A stretch of 64,000 bases of DNA from Flaviramulus sp. BrNp1-15 (GCF_022259695.1 NZ_CP092099.1:2936001-3000000), one strand, 5' to 3'; shown: positions 40,619 through 50,537, numbered from the stretch's first letter. The notes: a model not told the origin generated them from the letters alone. Numbers and translations are program-made.

Positions 40619-41200
40619 TTATTTCTTAATAATTTTTGTGTTTAAAACTCCTTTTTTGGTATCAGCTCTTAAAATATAAACTCCTGAACTAAGGTGAGAA
40701 ATATTAATTTCATTATTTTCTTTAACTGTGTAAACTTTTCTTCCAGAAACTGAATACACATCTAAACTATTAATTTCATTTAAATGATCTAGTTCAACAT
40801 TTAAAACACCGCTAGTTGGATTTGGTGCAATTTTAAAATCTAATTTTAATTCCTCATTTTTTAATGATAAAGTATTTGCTCCTCCTGTTGAATTGTATGA
40901 ACATACTACACCTCCACCAAAATCAATTGTCATTTCATAATCAGCAGGTGGAGTTTGACCTGTTTCAATTTCATATTTTAAATTACCTCCTGAACAGCTA
41001 ACATAGTTGTATGTTAAAGAACCATTAACGGTTATAGATGTAGGCCATGATTCATTACACCCATTTTGCCCGTTAGGAACTGTAAATATTGGTGACGGTG
41101 GTGTACTTTGTCCAGAAGTTTTAATATCAGTAGGACAAGTGATTTGTGCGTTTGCAAACCCACAAAATACTAAAATTGCTATTATTGTTAACTTTTTCAT
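40619..41200 (-). CDS. small T9SS cargo protein with Cys-rich domain
   Basis: 193 residues. The signal peptide (IAILVFCGFANAQ) is followed by a roughly 95-residue domain with Cys-rich beta character (CPTDIKTSGQS, GQNGCNESWP, VSCSGGNLKYE, GGVVCSYNSTGG), then a type A T9SS sorting domain (LDFKIAPNPTSGVLNVEL ... LSSGVYILRADT ... NTKIIKK). It is exported across the outer membrane by type IX secretion. The domain is not one I recognise. It is monocistronic with its own terminator. Confidence 0.84.
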   Translation of the reverse strand: MKKLTIIAILVFCGFANAQITCPTDIKTSGQSTPPSPIFTVPNGQNGCNESWPTSITVNGSLTYNYVSCSGGNLKYEIETGQTPPADYEMTIDFGGGVVCSYNSTGGANTLSLKNEELKLDFKIAPNPTSGVLNVELDHLNEINSLDVYSVSGRKVYTVKENNEINISHLSSGVYILRADTKKGVLNTKIIKK

Positions 41201-41333
41201 ATTTTTTTGAGATATATTAGAATTTTTAGCCGTTAAAATACTAATTATTTAAAATAAGACCCCTAAAATTATTAAAAGTCACATTTTAAATAATTTGAAT
41301 GCCAAATAATTTAGACCAGCTTATAAAAAACTA

Positions 41334-41341
41334 TATTTTTG
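41334..41341 (+). promoter_or_regulatory. -7 box TATTTTTG of the peptide-binding protein gene
   Basis: TAnnTTTG match; transcription would start near 41348, about 19 bases before TTG 41367. This supports the TTG start, because no ATG follows nearby in frame. Confidence 0.5.
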
Positions 41342-41366
41342 AAGATATATTTAAGAAATTTTAAAA

Positions 41367-42977
41367 TTGACTATTAACACTATAAAAAATACCGTTTTAA
41401 CTTTTGCAACAGCTATTTTATTTACTAGCTGTGCTAACAATAATAAAAACTCTTCTGAAAATTTAGTTTTCCGTTACAACGAATATGCAAATATTAACAC
41501 CTTAGACCCTGCTTTTTCAAGAACTTTGCAAGATAACTCGGCATGTAATCAATTATTTAACGGGTTGGTTCAATTAGATAGCGATTTAAATATTTTACCT
41601 TGTATTGCAAAGAATTGGACCGTTTCTGACGATGGTATAACATATACGTTTTCATTACGTAATGATGTTTATTTTCATAAGCATATATTATTTGGTAAAG
41701 ATTCTACTCGAACCGTTAATGCTTCAGATTTTGAATACAGTTTAAACCGCTTAAGAGACGATAAAATTGCTGCTCCAGGTAGTTGGGTTTTAAATAAAGT
41801 AGACGATTTTAAAGCTGTTAATGATACCCTTTTTGAAATTTCTTTAAAACAACCTTTCCCTGCGTTTATAGGTTTATTAACCATGAAATATTGCTCGGTA
41901 GTTCCAAAAGAAATAGTTGAGCATTATGGTACAGAATTCCGTTCTCATCCTATAGGAACAGGACCATTTAAATTTAAACGCTGGGAAGAAAACATAAAAC
42001 TAGTTTATAGAAAAAATGAGCTCTATTTTGAAAAAGATAGCATAGGTAATCCATTACCATACTTAGAAGCTGTAGCTTTAACCTTTTTACCAGATAAACA
42101 AAGTGAATTTTTACAGTTTATACTAGGCAACCTAGACTATTTAAATAGTTTGGACGCCTCATATAAAGATGAATTACTAACCGCAGATGGTAGACTTAGA
42201 AATACTTATTCAGAATCTGTTAATATGATTCGTGGCCCTTATCTTAATACCGAGTATTTAGGGTTTTATTTAGATTCTAAAACACCCGAAATACAATCAA
42301 CACTTATAAGAAAAGCTGTAAATTATGGTTTTGACAGAAAAAAAATGATAATGTATTTGCGAAATGGTATTGGCAATCCTGCAAATGGTGGTTTTATTCC
42401 CTTAGGGCTTCCGGGATATAGTGAATCCGTTGGTTTTACATATCAACCAGAAAAAGCGAAACAACTCATTGAACAATTTAAAACTGAAAGTGGTATTGAA
42501 AATCCAGAAATCACTTTAGTTACCACAAGTAATTATTTAAGTTTTTGTGAATTTATTCAACGAGAACTTGAAAAAAACGGTTTAATAATTAACGTAGATG
42601 TTATGCCTGAGGCTACTTTAAGATCTGCACGTTCAAACGGAAAAGTAGATATGTTTAGAAGCTCTTGGATAGCCGATTATTTAGATGCCGAAAACTACTT
42701 ATCTATTTTTTACAGTGAAAATTTTGCTCCCAATGGCTCTAATTATTTTCACTTTAAAAATGATGTTGTAGATAGCTTATACAATAAAGCTTTTACCATA
42801 ACAGATATTGAAGAACGTAAACATGTATACACTACCATAGACTCAATTGCCATGGAACATGCTATTATGGTGCCTTTATATTATGATGAAGTGATACGAT
42901 TTACCAGAAAAAATGTAACAGGTTTAGGAATTAATCCTATAAATTTATTGGATTTGAGATATGTTAAGAAACATTAG
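41367..42977 (+). CDS. ABC transporter substrate-binding lipoprotein (SBP_bac_5, peptide/nickel type)
   Basis: Lipoprotein of the DppA/OppA type: the signal ends FTSCANNN (Cys near residue 22), then the solute-binding fold with ANINTLDPAFSRTLQDNSACNQLFNGLVQLDSDLNI, YTFSLRNDVYFHK, HPIGTGPFKFKRWEENIKLVYRKNELY and RSSWIADYLDAENYLSIFYSENFAPNG. It starts with TTG; no ATG is available and a promoter lies just upstream. No permease or ATPase genes adjoin it, so it is an orphan binding protein. It overlaps the convergent membrane protein gene by four bases. Confidence 0.9.
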   Translation: MTINTIKNTVLTFATAILFTSCANNNKNSSENLVFRYNEYANINTLDPAFSRTLQDNSACNQLFNGLVQLDSDLNILPCIAKNWTVSDDGITYTFSLRNDVYFHKHILFGKDSTRTVNASDFEYSLNRLRDDKIAAPGSWVLNKVDDFKAVNDTLFEISLKQPFPAFIGLLTMKYCSVVPKEIVEHYGTEFRSHPIGTGPFKFKRWEENIKLVYRKNELYFEKDSIGNPLPYLEAVALTFLPDKQSEFLQFILGNLDYLNSLDASYKDELLTADGRLRNTYSESVNMIRGPYLNTEYLGFYLDSKTPEIQSTLIRKAVNYGFDRKKMIMYLRNGIGNPANGGFIPLGLPGYSESVGFTYQPEKAKQLIEQFKTESGIENPEITLVTTSNYLSFCEFIQRELEKNGLIINVDVMPEATLRSARSNGKVDMFRSSWIADYLDAENYLSIFYSENFAPNGSNYFHFKNDVVDSLYNKAFTITDIEERKHVYTTIDSIAMEHAIMVPLYYDEVIRFTRKNVTGLGINPINLLDLRYVKKH

Positions 42978-43309
42978 TTTTCTTCAATGTTTTTACCAAT
43001 ATCTTGAATTTCATCTTTTACCAAAACAACCGTTTTTTTCCATTTATTCTCTAACACCATGTAAAACCCCCAAACAGCTAGTAAACCAACAGGTAATCCT
43101 AATAAGTTAATACCAAAATTATTATCCCAATCAATTCCCCAATTAAACACATAAAGATCTAAAATGGCTAAAACAATTCCGAAAACAAATCCAGCAGCAT
43201 AATAAACCACTACACTTAAAATAGCAAAAAGCCATTTGTTTTGATTGTATTCAACAGAAAGATCATAAAAACGTTTTCCAATAAAATAAATGAGTAAAAG
43301 TCCTAACAT
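42974..43309 (-). CDS. small multi-helix membrane protein
   Basis: 111 residues with about three membrane helices (MLGLLLIYFIGKRFY, WLFAILSVVVYYAAGFVFGIVLAIL, GLPVGLLAVWGFYMVL) and a charged cytoplasmic end (VKDEIQDIGKNIEEN). No family recognised. It is 26 bases downstream of the GlmU-like gene and probably co-transcribed with it. Confidence 0.75.
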   Translation of the reverse strand: MLGLLLIYFIGKRFYDLSVEYNQNKWLFAILSVVVYYAAGFVFGIVLAILDLYVFNWGIDWDNNFGINLLGLPVGLLAVWGFYMVLENKWKKTVVLVKDEIQDIGKNIEEN

Positions 43310-43335
43310 AGTTTTCTTTATTATTTAAAGTGATA

Positions 43336-44511
43336 TTAATTACGTCTATACTTTTTCGTTTCTTCAAAAACGTGTTCTAAAATAGCCTCATCCTGTTCTG
43401 AAAATTCAATCTTACGCCTTGCCATAACTACTTTAGCAACTTCAAAAGCTTTTTTGGTTAAATAGGTTGTAAAACCACTGCTTCCACCCCAACTAAAACT
43501 CGGCACAAAATTTCTAGGATAACCGCTACCAAAAATATTAGCATTTACGCCTACAACGGTTCCAGTGTTAAACATAGTATTTATACCACATTTACTATGG
43601 TCTCCCATCATAAGTCCACAAAACTGCAATCCTGTTTTTGCAAAACCTTCGGTTTGGTAATCCCATAACCTTACTTCAGCATAATTATTTTTTAGATTAG
43701 ATGTATTAGTATCTGCACCCAAATTACACCACTCACCCAATACAGAATTTCCTAAAAACCCCTCATGCCCTTTGTTTGAATAACCGAAAAGCACAGAATT
43801 ATTAACCTCACCTCCTACTTTACAATGCGGACCAACAGTTGTAGGTCCATAAATTTTTGCACCTAATTTAACAGTAGCATGTTCGCACAAAGCAAACGGA
43901 CCTCTAATAATACTGCCTTCCATGATTTCGGTATCTTTTCCAATATATATAGGACCAGATGAAGCATTTAGTGTAGTAAACTCAAGTTTTGCACCTTCTT
44001 CAATAAAAATATTTTCTTGCTCTATTACATTATTAGATGATGGAATAGGTTTAGATTTTCGGTCTTTGGTTAACAGGTTAAAATCATCTTGAATAGCATC
44101 TCCATTTTTAGAAAAAATATCCCAGGTGTTTTCAACTTTAATAATATCTTCTGCAAACTCAATAGCTTCAAAATTATTGAAATCTATATCTTCTTGTGCT
44201 TCTTTTGTAAAAAAAGCGATAACATCTTCGTCTTTAAAAATAGCTTGATTTTCTTGCAAATCTTTAACCATTTCAACCAACTCTAAATTAGGAAGATAAG
44301 AAGCATTAATCATGACATTTTCATCCATTTCTACCATAGGATACTTATCAGACAAATAATCTTCAGTTATTGTCGTGGTGGTTAATTCCAGATAAGTTTC
44401 CCATTTTTCGCGAATGGTTAATATTCCAATTCGAATATCGGCTACTGGACGTGTAAATGTAAAGGGTAACAAGTTATTACGCGAAGGTCCATCAAAAAGA
44501 ATATAATTCAT
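43336..44511 (-). CDS. GlmU-family putative sugar nucleotidyltransferase/acyltransferase
   Basis: 391 residues. The N-terminal part (ILFDGPSRNNLLPFTFTRPVADIRIGILT) is a nucleotidyltransferase-like domain found in Bacteroidota GlmU-like proteins. The C-terminal part is a left-handed beta helix of hexapeptide repeats (GPIYIGKDTEIMEGSIIRG, GAKIYGPTTVGPHCKVGGEV, NNSVLFGYSNKGHEG). The classical GlmU pyrophosphorylase loop (LAAGxGTRM) is absent at the N-terminus, so its uridylyltransferase activity is uncertain. Probably a role in cell-envelope sugar metabolism. It follows rpmE2 across a terminator. Confidence 0.85.
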   Translation of the reverse strand: MNYILFDGPSRNNLLPFTFTRPVADIRIGILTIREKWETYLELTTTTITEDYLSDKYPMVEMDENVMINASYLPNLELVEMVKDLQENQAIFKDEDVIAFFTKEAQEDIDFNNFEAIEFAEDIIKVENTWDIFSKNGDAIQDDFNLLTKDRKSKPIPSSNNVIEQENIFIEEGAKLEFTTLNASSGPIYIGKDTEIMEGSIIRGPFALCEHATVKLGAKIYGPTTVGPHCKVGGEVNNSVLFGYSNKGHEGFLGNSVLGEWCNLGADTNTSNLKNNYAEVRLWDYQTEGFAKTGLQFCGLMMGDHSKCGINTMFNTGTVVGVNANIFGSGYPRNFVPSFSWGGSSGFTTYLTKKAFEVAKVVMARRKIEFSEQDEAILEHVFEETKKYRRN

Positions 44512-44607
44512 GAGAAGATTAAAAGTTAAAAATTAAAAGTCAAAAAGTTTTACTTACTCTTTTCTTAAAACTTGTGTTTAAACAAAAATAGATGAATTGT
44601 ATATAAT

Positions 44608-44636
44608 AAAAAAGCCTTTCATTACTGAAAGGCTTA
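44608..44636 (-). terminator. terminator after rpmE2
   Basis: On the minus strand, AAGCCTTTCagtaatGAAAGGCTTTTTT; an eight-base stem with a T tract. Confidence 0.88.
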
Positions 44637-44659
44637 ACAAATATTGTTTTACGCAAAAA

Positions 44660-44911
44660 TTACTTTTTGAATTTAGCGTATTTGTTTTTGAATTTATCAA
44701 TACGACCAGCTGTATCTACTAATTTAGATTTACCAGTGTAGTATGGATGAGATGTTCTAGAAATCTCCATTTTTACTAATGGATACTCAACACCATCAAC
44801 CTCAATAGTTTCATTAGTATCTGCAGTAGATTTTGTTAAAAACACATCATCGTTAGACATATCTTTAAACGCTACTAGTCTGTAATTTTCTGGATGTATA
44901 CCTTTTCTCAT
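44660..44911 (-). CDS. rpmE2: 50S ribosomal protein L31, type B (zinc-independent)
   Basis: 83 residues: [20 protein letters not shown]..., then [33 protein letters not shown]. It has no cysteines, so it is the type B paralogue that lacks the zinc ribbon. The promoter matches TTG-N19-TAAATTTG (44948-44978). Confidence 0.96.
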   Translation of the reverse strand: MRKGIHPENYRLVAFKDMSNDDVFLTKSTADTNETIEVDGVEYPLVKMEISRTSHPYYTGKSKLVDTAGRIDKFKNKYAKFKK

Positions 44912-44947
44912 CGCTAAATGCTTTTATTCTTTTCAATTTTGGAAGTG

Positions 44948-44978
44948 CAAATTTACGCAATTTTTACAATTCTACAAC
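44948..44978 (-). promoter_or_regulatory. rpmE2 promoter, TTG-N19-TAAATTTG
   Basis: TAAATTTG (44948-44955, minus strand) with GTTG 19 bases upstream (44975-44978). It has the same spacing as the rpmH promoter, which supports use of one consensus. Confidence 0.7.
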
Positions 44979-45022
44979 TCTTTTTAATATTTTTTATTTC
45001 AAATTTTTCTGTAACGTTTTAG

Positions 45023-45030
45023 TATCTTTG
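45023..45030 (+). promoter_or_regulatory. -7 box TATCTTTG of the DUF4199 gene
   Basis: TAnnTTTG match about 39 bases before the ATG at 45069. It is divergent from the rpmE2 promoter; no TTTG lies exactly 19 bases upstream. Confidence 0.45.
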
Positions 45031-45068
45031 GTTACTAACTATTCAACTAACAAATTAAACAATATATT

Positions 45069-45599
45069 ATGGAAAAATCTATTAAATCATTAGCAGTAAA
45101 TTGGGGCTTATATCTAGGAATAACTCTGGTTGTTTTTACCATTTTAGGATATGTTAATCTTGATTTATTTACAAAATGGTGGTTTGGTATTAGTATGCTA
45201 ATACTTATAATTGTCTTCGGAATTATTTCTGCAATGAAATCTAAAGGTCTTTTAGGTGGTTTTATTAGCTTTAAAAATGCTTTTACATCTTATTTTATAA
45301 CTATTGCTTTAGGATTAGCCATAAGTACTGTGGTTAGTATTATTATTTTTAATTTTATTGATCCAGAAGCTGCAATTACTCTTAAAGAAAAAATATTGGA
45401 TTCTACGGTAGAAATGATGAAAGGTTTCGGTGCTCCAGAAGAAGCTATTGCTGAAGCTGTTGAAAAAATGGAGGCTGAAGATAATATGTTTTCAATTGGA
45501 AAAACCTTGCAAAATTTTATTTTTCAACTTATAGGATATATAATAGTAGGACTTATTGTAGCATTAGTTGTTAAAAAAAATAATCCTGACGAAGCATAA
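45069..45599 (+). CDS. DUF4199 membrane protein
   Basis: 176 residues, four membrane helices: WGLYLGITLVVFTILGYV, WWFGISMLILIIVFGII, FKNAFTSYFITIALGLAI through STVVSIIIFNF, and FIFQLIGYIIVGLIVALVV. A central amphipathic helix (VEMMKGFGAPEEAIAEAVEKMEAEDNM) lies between helices three and four. DUF4199 is of unknown function; it is often found next to the glycosyltransferase gene that follows here, 44 bases downstream. Confidence 0.85.
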   Translation: MEKSIKSLAVNWGLYLGITLVVFTILGYVNLDLFTKWWFGISMLILIIVFGIISAMKSKGLLGGFISFKNAFTSYFITIALGLAISTVVSIIIFNFIDPEAAITLKEKILDSTVEMMKGFGAPEEAIAEAVEKMEAEDNMFSIGKTLQNFIFQLIGYIIVGLIVALVVKKNNPDEA

Positions 45600-45643
45600 A
45601 TTCAGTATTTTTGAAGTGTTAATATAACTTAGAACACTTTTAA

Positions 45644-46594
45644 ATGAATATATCAGTAGTCATACCACTACTTAACGAACAAGAATCTTTAACAGAATTA
45701 CATGATTGGATTGCAAAAGTTATGCAATCCAATCATTTTTCATATGAAATCATTTTTATAGATGATGGTAGCACAGATGATTCCTGGGAAATAATAAATC
45801 AACTTTCACAAAAAGACCAGAACGTAAAAGGCATTCGCTTTTTAAAAAACTTTGGCAAATCGCAAGCATTACATGCTGGTTTTGAAAAAGCTCAAGGTAA
45901 TGTAGTAATTACTATGGATGCCGATTTACAAGACAATCCAGACGAAATCCCAGAACTATATAGTATGATTAAAGACGATGGATTCGATTTGGTTTCAGGT
46001 TGGAAAAAAGTACGTTACGATTCTGTTATTTCAAAAAATTTACCCTCTAAATTATTCAATTGGGCAGCACGAAAAACCTCTGGTGTTAAATTACACGACT
46101 TTAATTGCGGTCTAAAAGCATATCATAAAAATGTTGTAAAAAACATAGATGTTAATGGCGAGATGCATCGTTACATTCCTGTACTTTCTAAAAATGCAGG
46201 GTTTAATAAAATAGGTGAAAAAGTAGTCCAGCACCAAGCCAGAAAATATGGAGAAACTAAATTTGGTATAAACAGATTTGTTCATGGCTTTTTAGATTTA
46301 ATTACTATTTGGTTTTTATCGCGTTTTGGTAAGCGTCCCATGCATTTATTTGGCGCTTTGGGTGTTATTATGTTTGCTATTGGTTTTGGTTTTGCACTCT
46401 ATCTAGGTATAGACAAATTGTTTTTAAATCCAACTGGACGACTAATAACCCAGCGACCACAATTTTACATAGCATTAGTAACCATGATTATAGGAACTCA
46501 GTTTTTTGTTGCTGGCTTTTTAGGTGAAATCATTTTACGAACAAAACAAGACAAAAAACGTTATTTAATAAAAGATGAATTAAATTTAAGTTAA
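45644..46594 (+). CDS. family 2 glycosyltransferase (DPM1/GtrB-like)
   Basis: Membrane-bound GT-A enzyme that probably transfers a sugar to a polyprenyl phosphate. Motifs: VVIPLLNEQESL, IIFIDDGSTDDSW (DxD-type start), FGKSQALHAGFEKAQGNVVITMDADLQDNPDEIPEL and DFNCGLKAYHKNV. Two C-terminal membrane helices (HLFGALGVIMFAIGFGFALYLG and FYIALVTMIIGTQFFVAGFLGEI) resemble the GtrB/ArnC group. 316 residues is normal. It follows the DUF4199 gene and precedes the phosphohexomutase. Confidence 0.92.
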   Translation: MNISVVIPLLNEQESLTELHDWIAKVMQSNHFSYEIIFIDDGSTDDSWEIINQLSQKDQNVKGIRFLKNFGKSQALHAGFEKAQGNVVITMDADLQDNPDEIPELYSMIKDDGFDLVSGWKKVRYDSVISKNLPSKLFNWAARKTSGVKLHDFNCGLKAYHKNVVKNIDVNGEMHRYIPVLSKNAGFNKIGEKVVQHQARKYGETKFGINRFVHGFLDLITIWFLSRFGKRPMHLFGALGVIMFAIGFGFALYLGIDKLFLNPTGRLITQRPQFYIALVTMIIGTQFFVAGFLGEIILRTKQDKKRYLIKDELNLS

Positions 46595-46684
46595 AAACAA
46601 CTCAATTTTTCTTCAAAATGCTGACTTTTTTAAAGTTATTCTTTCTCAATTGTTTATTTTTGAAGCATATTTTTTTACAATATT

Positions 46685-48415
46685 ATGATATACATTGAAC
46701 CAAAGATTTTAGACAGAATAAATACATGGTTAACACCAACTTTTGATGAAGACACGCAAACTATTATTAAAGATAGTATTGCTAATAACCCAAAAGATAT
46801 ACAGGAGAGTTTTTATAAAGATTTAGAATTTGGTACAGGCGGTATGCGTGGTGTTATGGGTGTTGGTACTAACCGAATAAATAAATATACACTTGGAAAA
46901 AGCACACAAGGTTTAAGTGATTATTTGCATAAACAATTTCCAAACGAAACACCAAAAGCAGTTATTGCCTATGACTGTAGACATAATAGTAAAACGCTTG
47001 CAAAAGTAGTTGCCGATGTATTTTCTGCAAACGGGATAGAAGTTTATTTATTTGAAGATTTACGTCCTACTCCAGAATTATCATTCGCGGTTAAACATTT
47101 AAACTGCCACTGTGGTATTGTTTTAACGGCTTCTCATAACCCACCAGAATACAATGGTTATAAGGTATATTGGCAAGATGGCGGACAATTAGTTCCTCCG
47201 CATGATGATGCCATTATAAAAATGATTAACGCTTTAGACTATGCGAATATTAAATTTGAAGCTAACAATAATTTAATTCATTATATAGGAAAAGAAGTTG
47301 ACGATGTATTCATTAACGACTCAGTTAAAAACGGTAGTGTAGGTGCAACTCAATCTGCAAAAAACGATTTAAGCATTGTGTTTACTTCGCTTCATGGAAC
47401 ATCAATAACTGCTGTTCCAGAAACTCTAAAACGTGCTGGGTATAAAAATGTTCATATTGTAAAAGAACAGGAAGTACCAAATGGTGATTTCCCAACTGTA
47501 AAATCTCCAAACCCTGAAGAACCTGCAGCTTTAAAAATGGCTTTAGAATTAGCTGAAAAAGTTAATGCCGATATTGTAATTGGTACAGACCCAGATTGTG
47601 ATAGATTGGGTGTTGCAGTGCGTAATTCTGAAAACAAACTACAACTTCTTAACGGAAATCAAACTATGGTTATGATGACCGATTTCTTATTAAAGCAATG
47701 GAAAGCTGAAGATAAAATAAAGGGTAAAGAATTTATTGCAACAACAATTGTTTCTACACCAATGATAAACAAATTAGCTAGCGCTTATAATGTTGAAAAC
47801 AAAATTGTTTTAACAGGTTTTAAATGGATAGCTAAATTAATTCATGATTTCCAAAACTTAGATTTTATAGGTGGTGGCGAAGAAAGTTTTGGTTTTATGG
47901 TAGGCGATTTTGTTAGAGATAAAGATGCTGTTACTTCTACCCTTTTAGCTTGCGAAATAGCAGCTATTGCAAAATCTAGCGGTAGCTCATTTTATAATGA
48001 ACTTGTAAAACTTTATGTTGAACATGGTTGTTTTAAAGAAAAATTAGTTTCGCTTACTAAAAAAGGAATTGAAGGTGCACAGGAAATTAAGCAAATGATG
48101 ATTGACGCACGAGAAAATCCGTTTACAGTAATCAATGGTTCAAAAGTTGTGAGAATTGAAGATTATCAATCTTCTAAAGCAAAACATTTACTTACTGGTA
48201 AAGAAACTGATATTGATGTACCTAAATCTAATGTGTTAATTTATTATACTGAAGATGGTAGTCAAGTCGCTCTTAGACCAAGCGGAACAGAACCAAAAAT
48301 AAAATTTTATGTTAGTGTAAATACAGAGTTAAAATCTGTTGAAGATTTTAAAAATGTTGAAACTAAACTCGATGCAAAAGCTGATGCTATTTTAAAAGAT
48401 ATGAACCTTATTTAA
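46685..48415 (+). CDS. phospho-sugar mutase (phosphoglucomutase/phosphomannomutase)
   Basis: Interconverts hexose 1- and 6-phosphates. Alpha-D-phosphohexomutase superfamily: [10 protein letters not shown] (N-terminal), [16 protein letters not shown] with the phosphorylated Ser near residue 147, [13 protein letters not shown] (metal loop), [13 protein letters not shown] and the C-terminal [13 protein letters not shown] (phosphate binding). 576 residues matches the long PGM/PMM type (PgcA/Pgm2-like). Substrate preference is not certain. The stop codon TAA overlaps the start of the exporter gene by one base, which suggests translational coupling. Confidence 0.95.
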   Translation: MIYIEPKILDRINTWLTPTFDEDTQTIIKDSIANNPKDIQESFYKDLEFGTGGMRGVMGVGTNRINKYTLGKSTQGLSDYLHKQFPNETPKAVIAYDCRHNSKTLAKVVADVFSANGIEVYLFEDLRPTPELSFAVKHLNCHCGIVLTASHNPPEYNGYKVYWQDGGQLVPPHDDAIIKMINALDYANIKFEANNNLIHYIGKEVDDVFINDSVKNGSVGATQSAKNDLSIVFTSLHGTSITAVPETLKRAGYKNVHIVKEQEVPNGDFPTVKSPNPEEPAALKMALELAEKVNADIVIGTDPDCDRLGVAVRNSENKLQLLNGNQTMVMMTDFLLKQWKAEDKIKGKEFIATTIVSTPMINKLASAYNVENKIVLTGFKWIAKLIHDFQNLDFIGGGEESFGFMVGDFVRDKDAVTSTLLACEIAAIAKSSGSSFYNELVKLYVEHGCFKEKLVSLTKKGIEGAQEIKQMMIDARENPFTVINGSKVVRIEDYQSSKAKHLLTGKETDIDVPKSNVLIYYTEDGSQVALRPSGTEPKIKFYVSVNTELKSVEDFKNVETKLDAKADAILKDMNLI

Positions 48416-50244
48416 TGAACCACTTTTTAAATATTTTAAGGTACGCAAAACCTTATAAGCGTTATGCCATAGGACACATTATTTCTAATGTGTTTTTTGC
48501 ATTATTTGGCACCCTTTCATTTATAGCATTAAAGCCTATGCTTGATGTTATTTTTGAAAAAGATAAGGTTGCTCCTACTTCAAAACCAGCTTTTCAAGGG
48601 CTTATGGAAATAGGTGATTTTGCTGAGAATTACCTAGCTTATGAGATGAATCAATTTACAGGTGGCGACAAATCTAAAGCGCTAATATTTGTTGTAGGCT
48701 TAATAATTATCATGTTTTTACTAAAAAACATCTTTGGATATTTAGCTAATTATTTTCTAGTATTTCTTAGAAATGGTGTAATAAGAGATCTTAGAAACAA
48801 AGTTTACAAAAGAACTGTAGATCTACCTTTATCATACTTTTCAGAACAAAGAAAAGGTGATATTCTTTCTAGAGTAACTAGTGATGTTTTAGACTTACAA
48901 TACTCGTTTTTATCGGTTTTAGAGCTTCTAGTTAGAGAGCCTTTAACAATGATATTTACAATTGCAGCAATGCTTATTATAAGTCCAAAACTTACACTAT
49001 TTGTTTTTATATTCATTCCTATAATGGGAGTTATTATTTCCAGAATTGGTAAGAGTTTAAAACGAAAATCAGATCGTGTTCAAAAAGAACAAGGTACATT
49101 TTTATCTACTTTAGAAGAAACTTTAACAGGTCTACGTATTATTAAAGGTTTTAATGCTGAAGATAAATTCAATGAAAAATTTCAAGAATCAACGTCTAGA
49201 TTCTACAAATTTTCAAACAAATTAATGAACAGACAAAACTTAGCGTCTCCTGCAAGTGAGTTTTTAGGTATTTGTATGATTGCTGTCATTTTATGGTACG
49301 GAGGAAATCTAGTATTAGGCGGTGATACAAGTTTAGATGGTAGTACATTTCTTGTTTATATGGGATTATCTTACAACATACTAACACCTGCTAAAGCTAT
49401 TTCACGTGGGCTTTATAACATTAAAAAAGGTGGTGCTGCAGCAGAACGTATTCAAGAAATTATTGATACTGAAAACCCATTAAAAGACAAGCCAAATGCT
49501 ATTGTAAAAAATACTTTTGACTCTGAAATCGAATTTAAAGACATTTCATTTAAATATGAAGATGATTATGTTTTAAAAGACTTCTCTCTAACTATTCCTA
49601 AAGGAAAAACGGTCGCATTAGTTGGACAATCTGGTAGCGGAAAATCTACAATAGCTAACTTAATTACACGCTTTTACGATGTAAACAAAGGCCATATTTT
49701 AATTGATGGTATAGATATTCGAGATTTATCAATAGCCTCATTACGCAAACAATTGGGCATCGTTACTCAAGATGCTATTCTCTTTAACGATAGTATTAAA
49801 AACAACTTAAAATTAGGTGACAACAATGCTACAGACGAGCAAATTATAGAAGCTTTAAAAATTGCCAACGCTTGGGAGTTTATTAAAGATTTACCTGAAG
49901 GAATAAATACTAACATAGGAGATTCTGGAAACAAACTTTCTGGAGGACAAAAACAGCGTTTAAGTATTGCACGCGCTGTATTAAAAAGCCCTCCTATTAT
50001 GGTTTTAGATGAAGCTACATCAGCTTTAGATACAGAAAGCGAACGCTTAGTACAAACTGCCTTAGAAAACATGATGAAAAACAGAACGTCTATAGTTATT
50101 GCGCACAGATTATCTACTATTCAAAATGCAGACGAAATTTTAGTACTTAAAAAAGGTAAGATAGTTGAACAAGGTAAACATAACGACCTTATTTCTAAAA
50201 AAGGAGTTTATAAAAAGCTTGTAGATATGCAAAGTTTCGAGTAA
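48415..50244 (+). CDS. ABC exporter, fused permease and ATPase (MsbA-like)
   Basis: Homodimeric-type ABC exporter for lipid, LPS precursor or drug; the substrate is not predictable. The N-terminal half has six helices (for example SNVFFALFGTLSFIALKP, ALIFVVGLIIIMFLLKNIFGYLANYFLVFL). The C-terminal ATPase has the Walker A motif VALVGQSGSGKSTIANL, Q-loop VTQDAILFND, signature LSGGQKQRLSIARA, Walker B IMVLDEATSALD and an H-loop IAHRL. 609 residues. It is coupled by one base to the phosphohexomutase and ends at a strong terminator, so it closes the cluster from 45069. Confidence 0.93.
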   Translation: MNHFLNILRYAKPYKRYAIGHIISNVFFALFGTLSFIALKPMLDVIFEKDKVAPTSKPAFQGLMEIGDFAENYLAYEMNQFTGGDKSKALIFVVGLIIIMFLLKNIFGYLANYFLVFLRNGVIRDLRNKVYKRTVDLPLSYFSEQRKGDILSRVTSDVLDLQYSFLSVLELLVREPLTMIFTIAAMLIISPKLTLFVFIFIPIMGVIISRIGKSLKRKSDRVQKEQGTFLSTLEETLTGLRIIKGFNAEDKFNEKFQESTSRFYKFSNKLMNRQNLASPASEFLGICMIAVILWYGGNLVLGGDTSLDGSTFLVYMGLSYNILTPAKAISRGLYNIKKGGAAAERIQEIIDTENPLKDKPNAIVKNTFDSEIEFKDISFKYEDDYVLKDFSLTIPKGKTVALVGQSGSGKSTIANLITRFYDVNKGHILIDGIDIRDLSIASLRKQLGIVTQDAILFNDSIKNNLKLGDNNATDEQIIEALKIANAWEFIKDLPEGINTNIGDSGNKLSGGQKQRLSIARAVLKSPPIMVLDEATSALDTESERLVQTALENMMKNRTSIVIAHRLSTIQNADEILVLKKGKIVEQGKHNDLISKKGVYKKLVDMQSFE

Positions 50245-50264
50245 ATCGAATACTTTTTAAAATA

Positions 50265-50302
50265 TAAAAAAGGATAGAGATTTGGGGTGTCTATCCTTTT
50301 TT
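50265..50302 (+). terminator. terminator after the ABC exporter
   Basis: AAAAAAGGATAGAgatttggggtgTCTATCCTTTTTTG, a seven- to eight-base stem with a T tract. Confidence 0.87.
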
Positions 50303-50537
50303 GTTTATGCTAGACTTGGGGAAGACTAACAACATAAATAGGTTTCTGGTACAAACATAAATCATTAAATCAAATTTCACAAGAAAAATTGCATTTAATC
50401 GTATTTTAATTACACTTTATCGATAAATTATTAATTATACCACTGTATATCAATAGGTTATTAAAATTATAAGAAAACTAAAAAAATTTAGCTTAAACTT
50501 TTAGTATATTTAGTAGTCTAAAGATTAAATATTATTT
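50303..50537. other. intergenic region before the second ECF sigma operon
   Basis: A/T-rich. A weak -7-like TATATTTA lies near 50503. I see no RNA gene or conserved motif. Confidence 0.5.
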
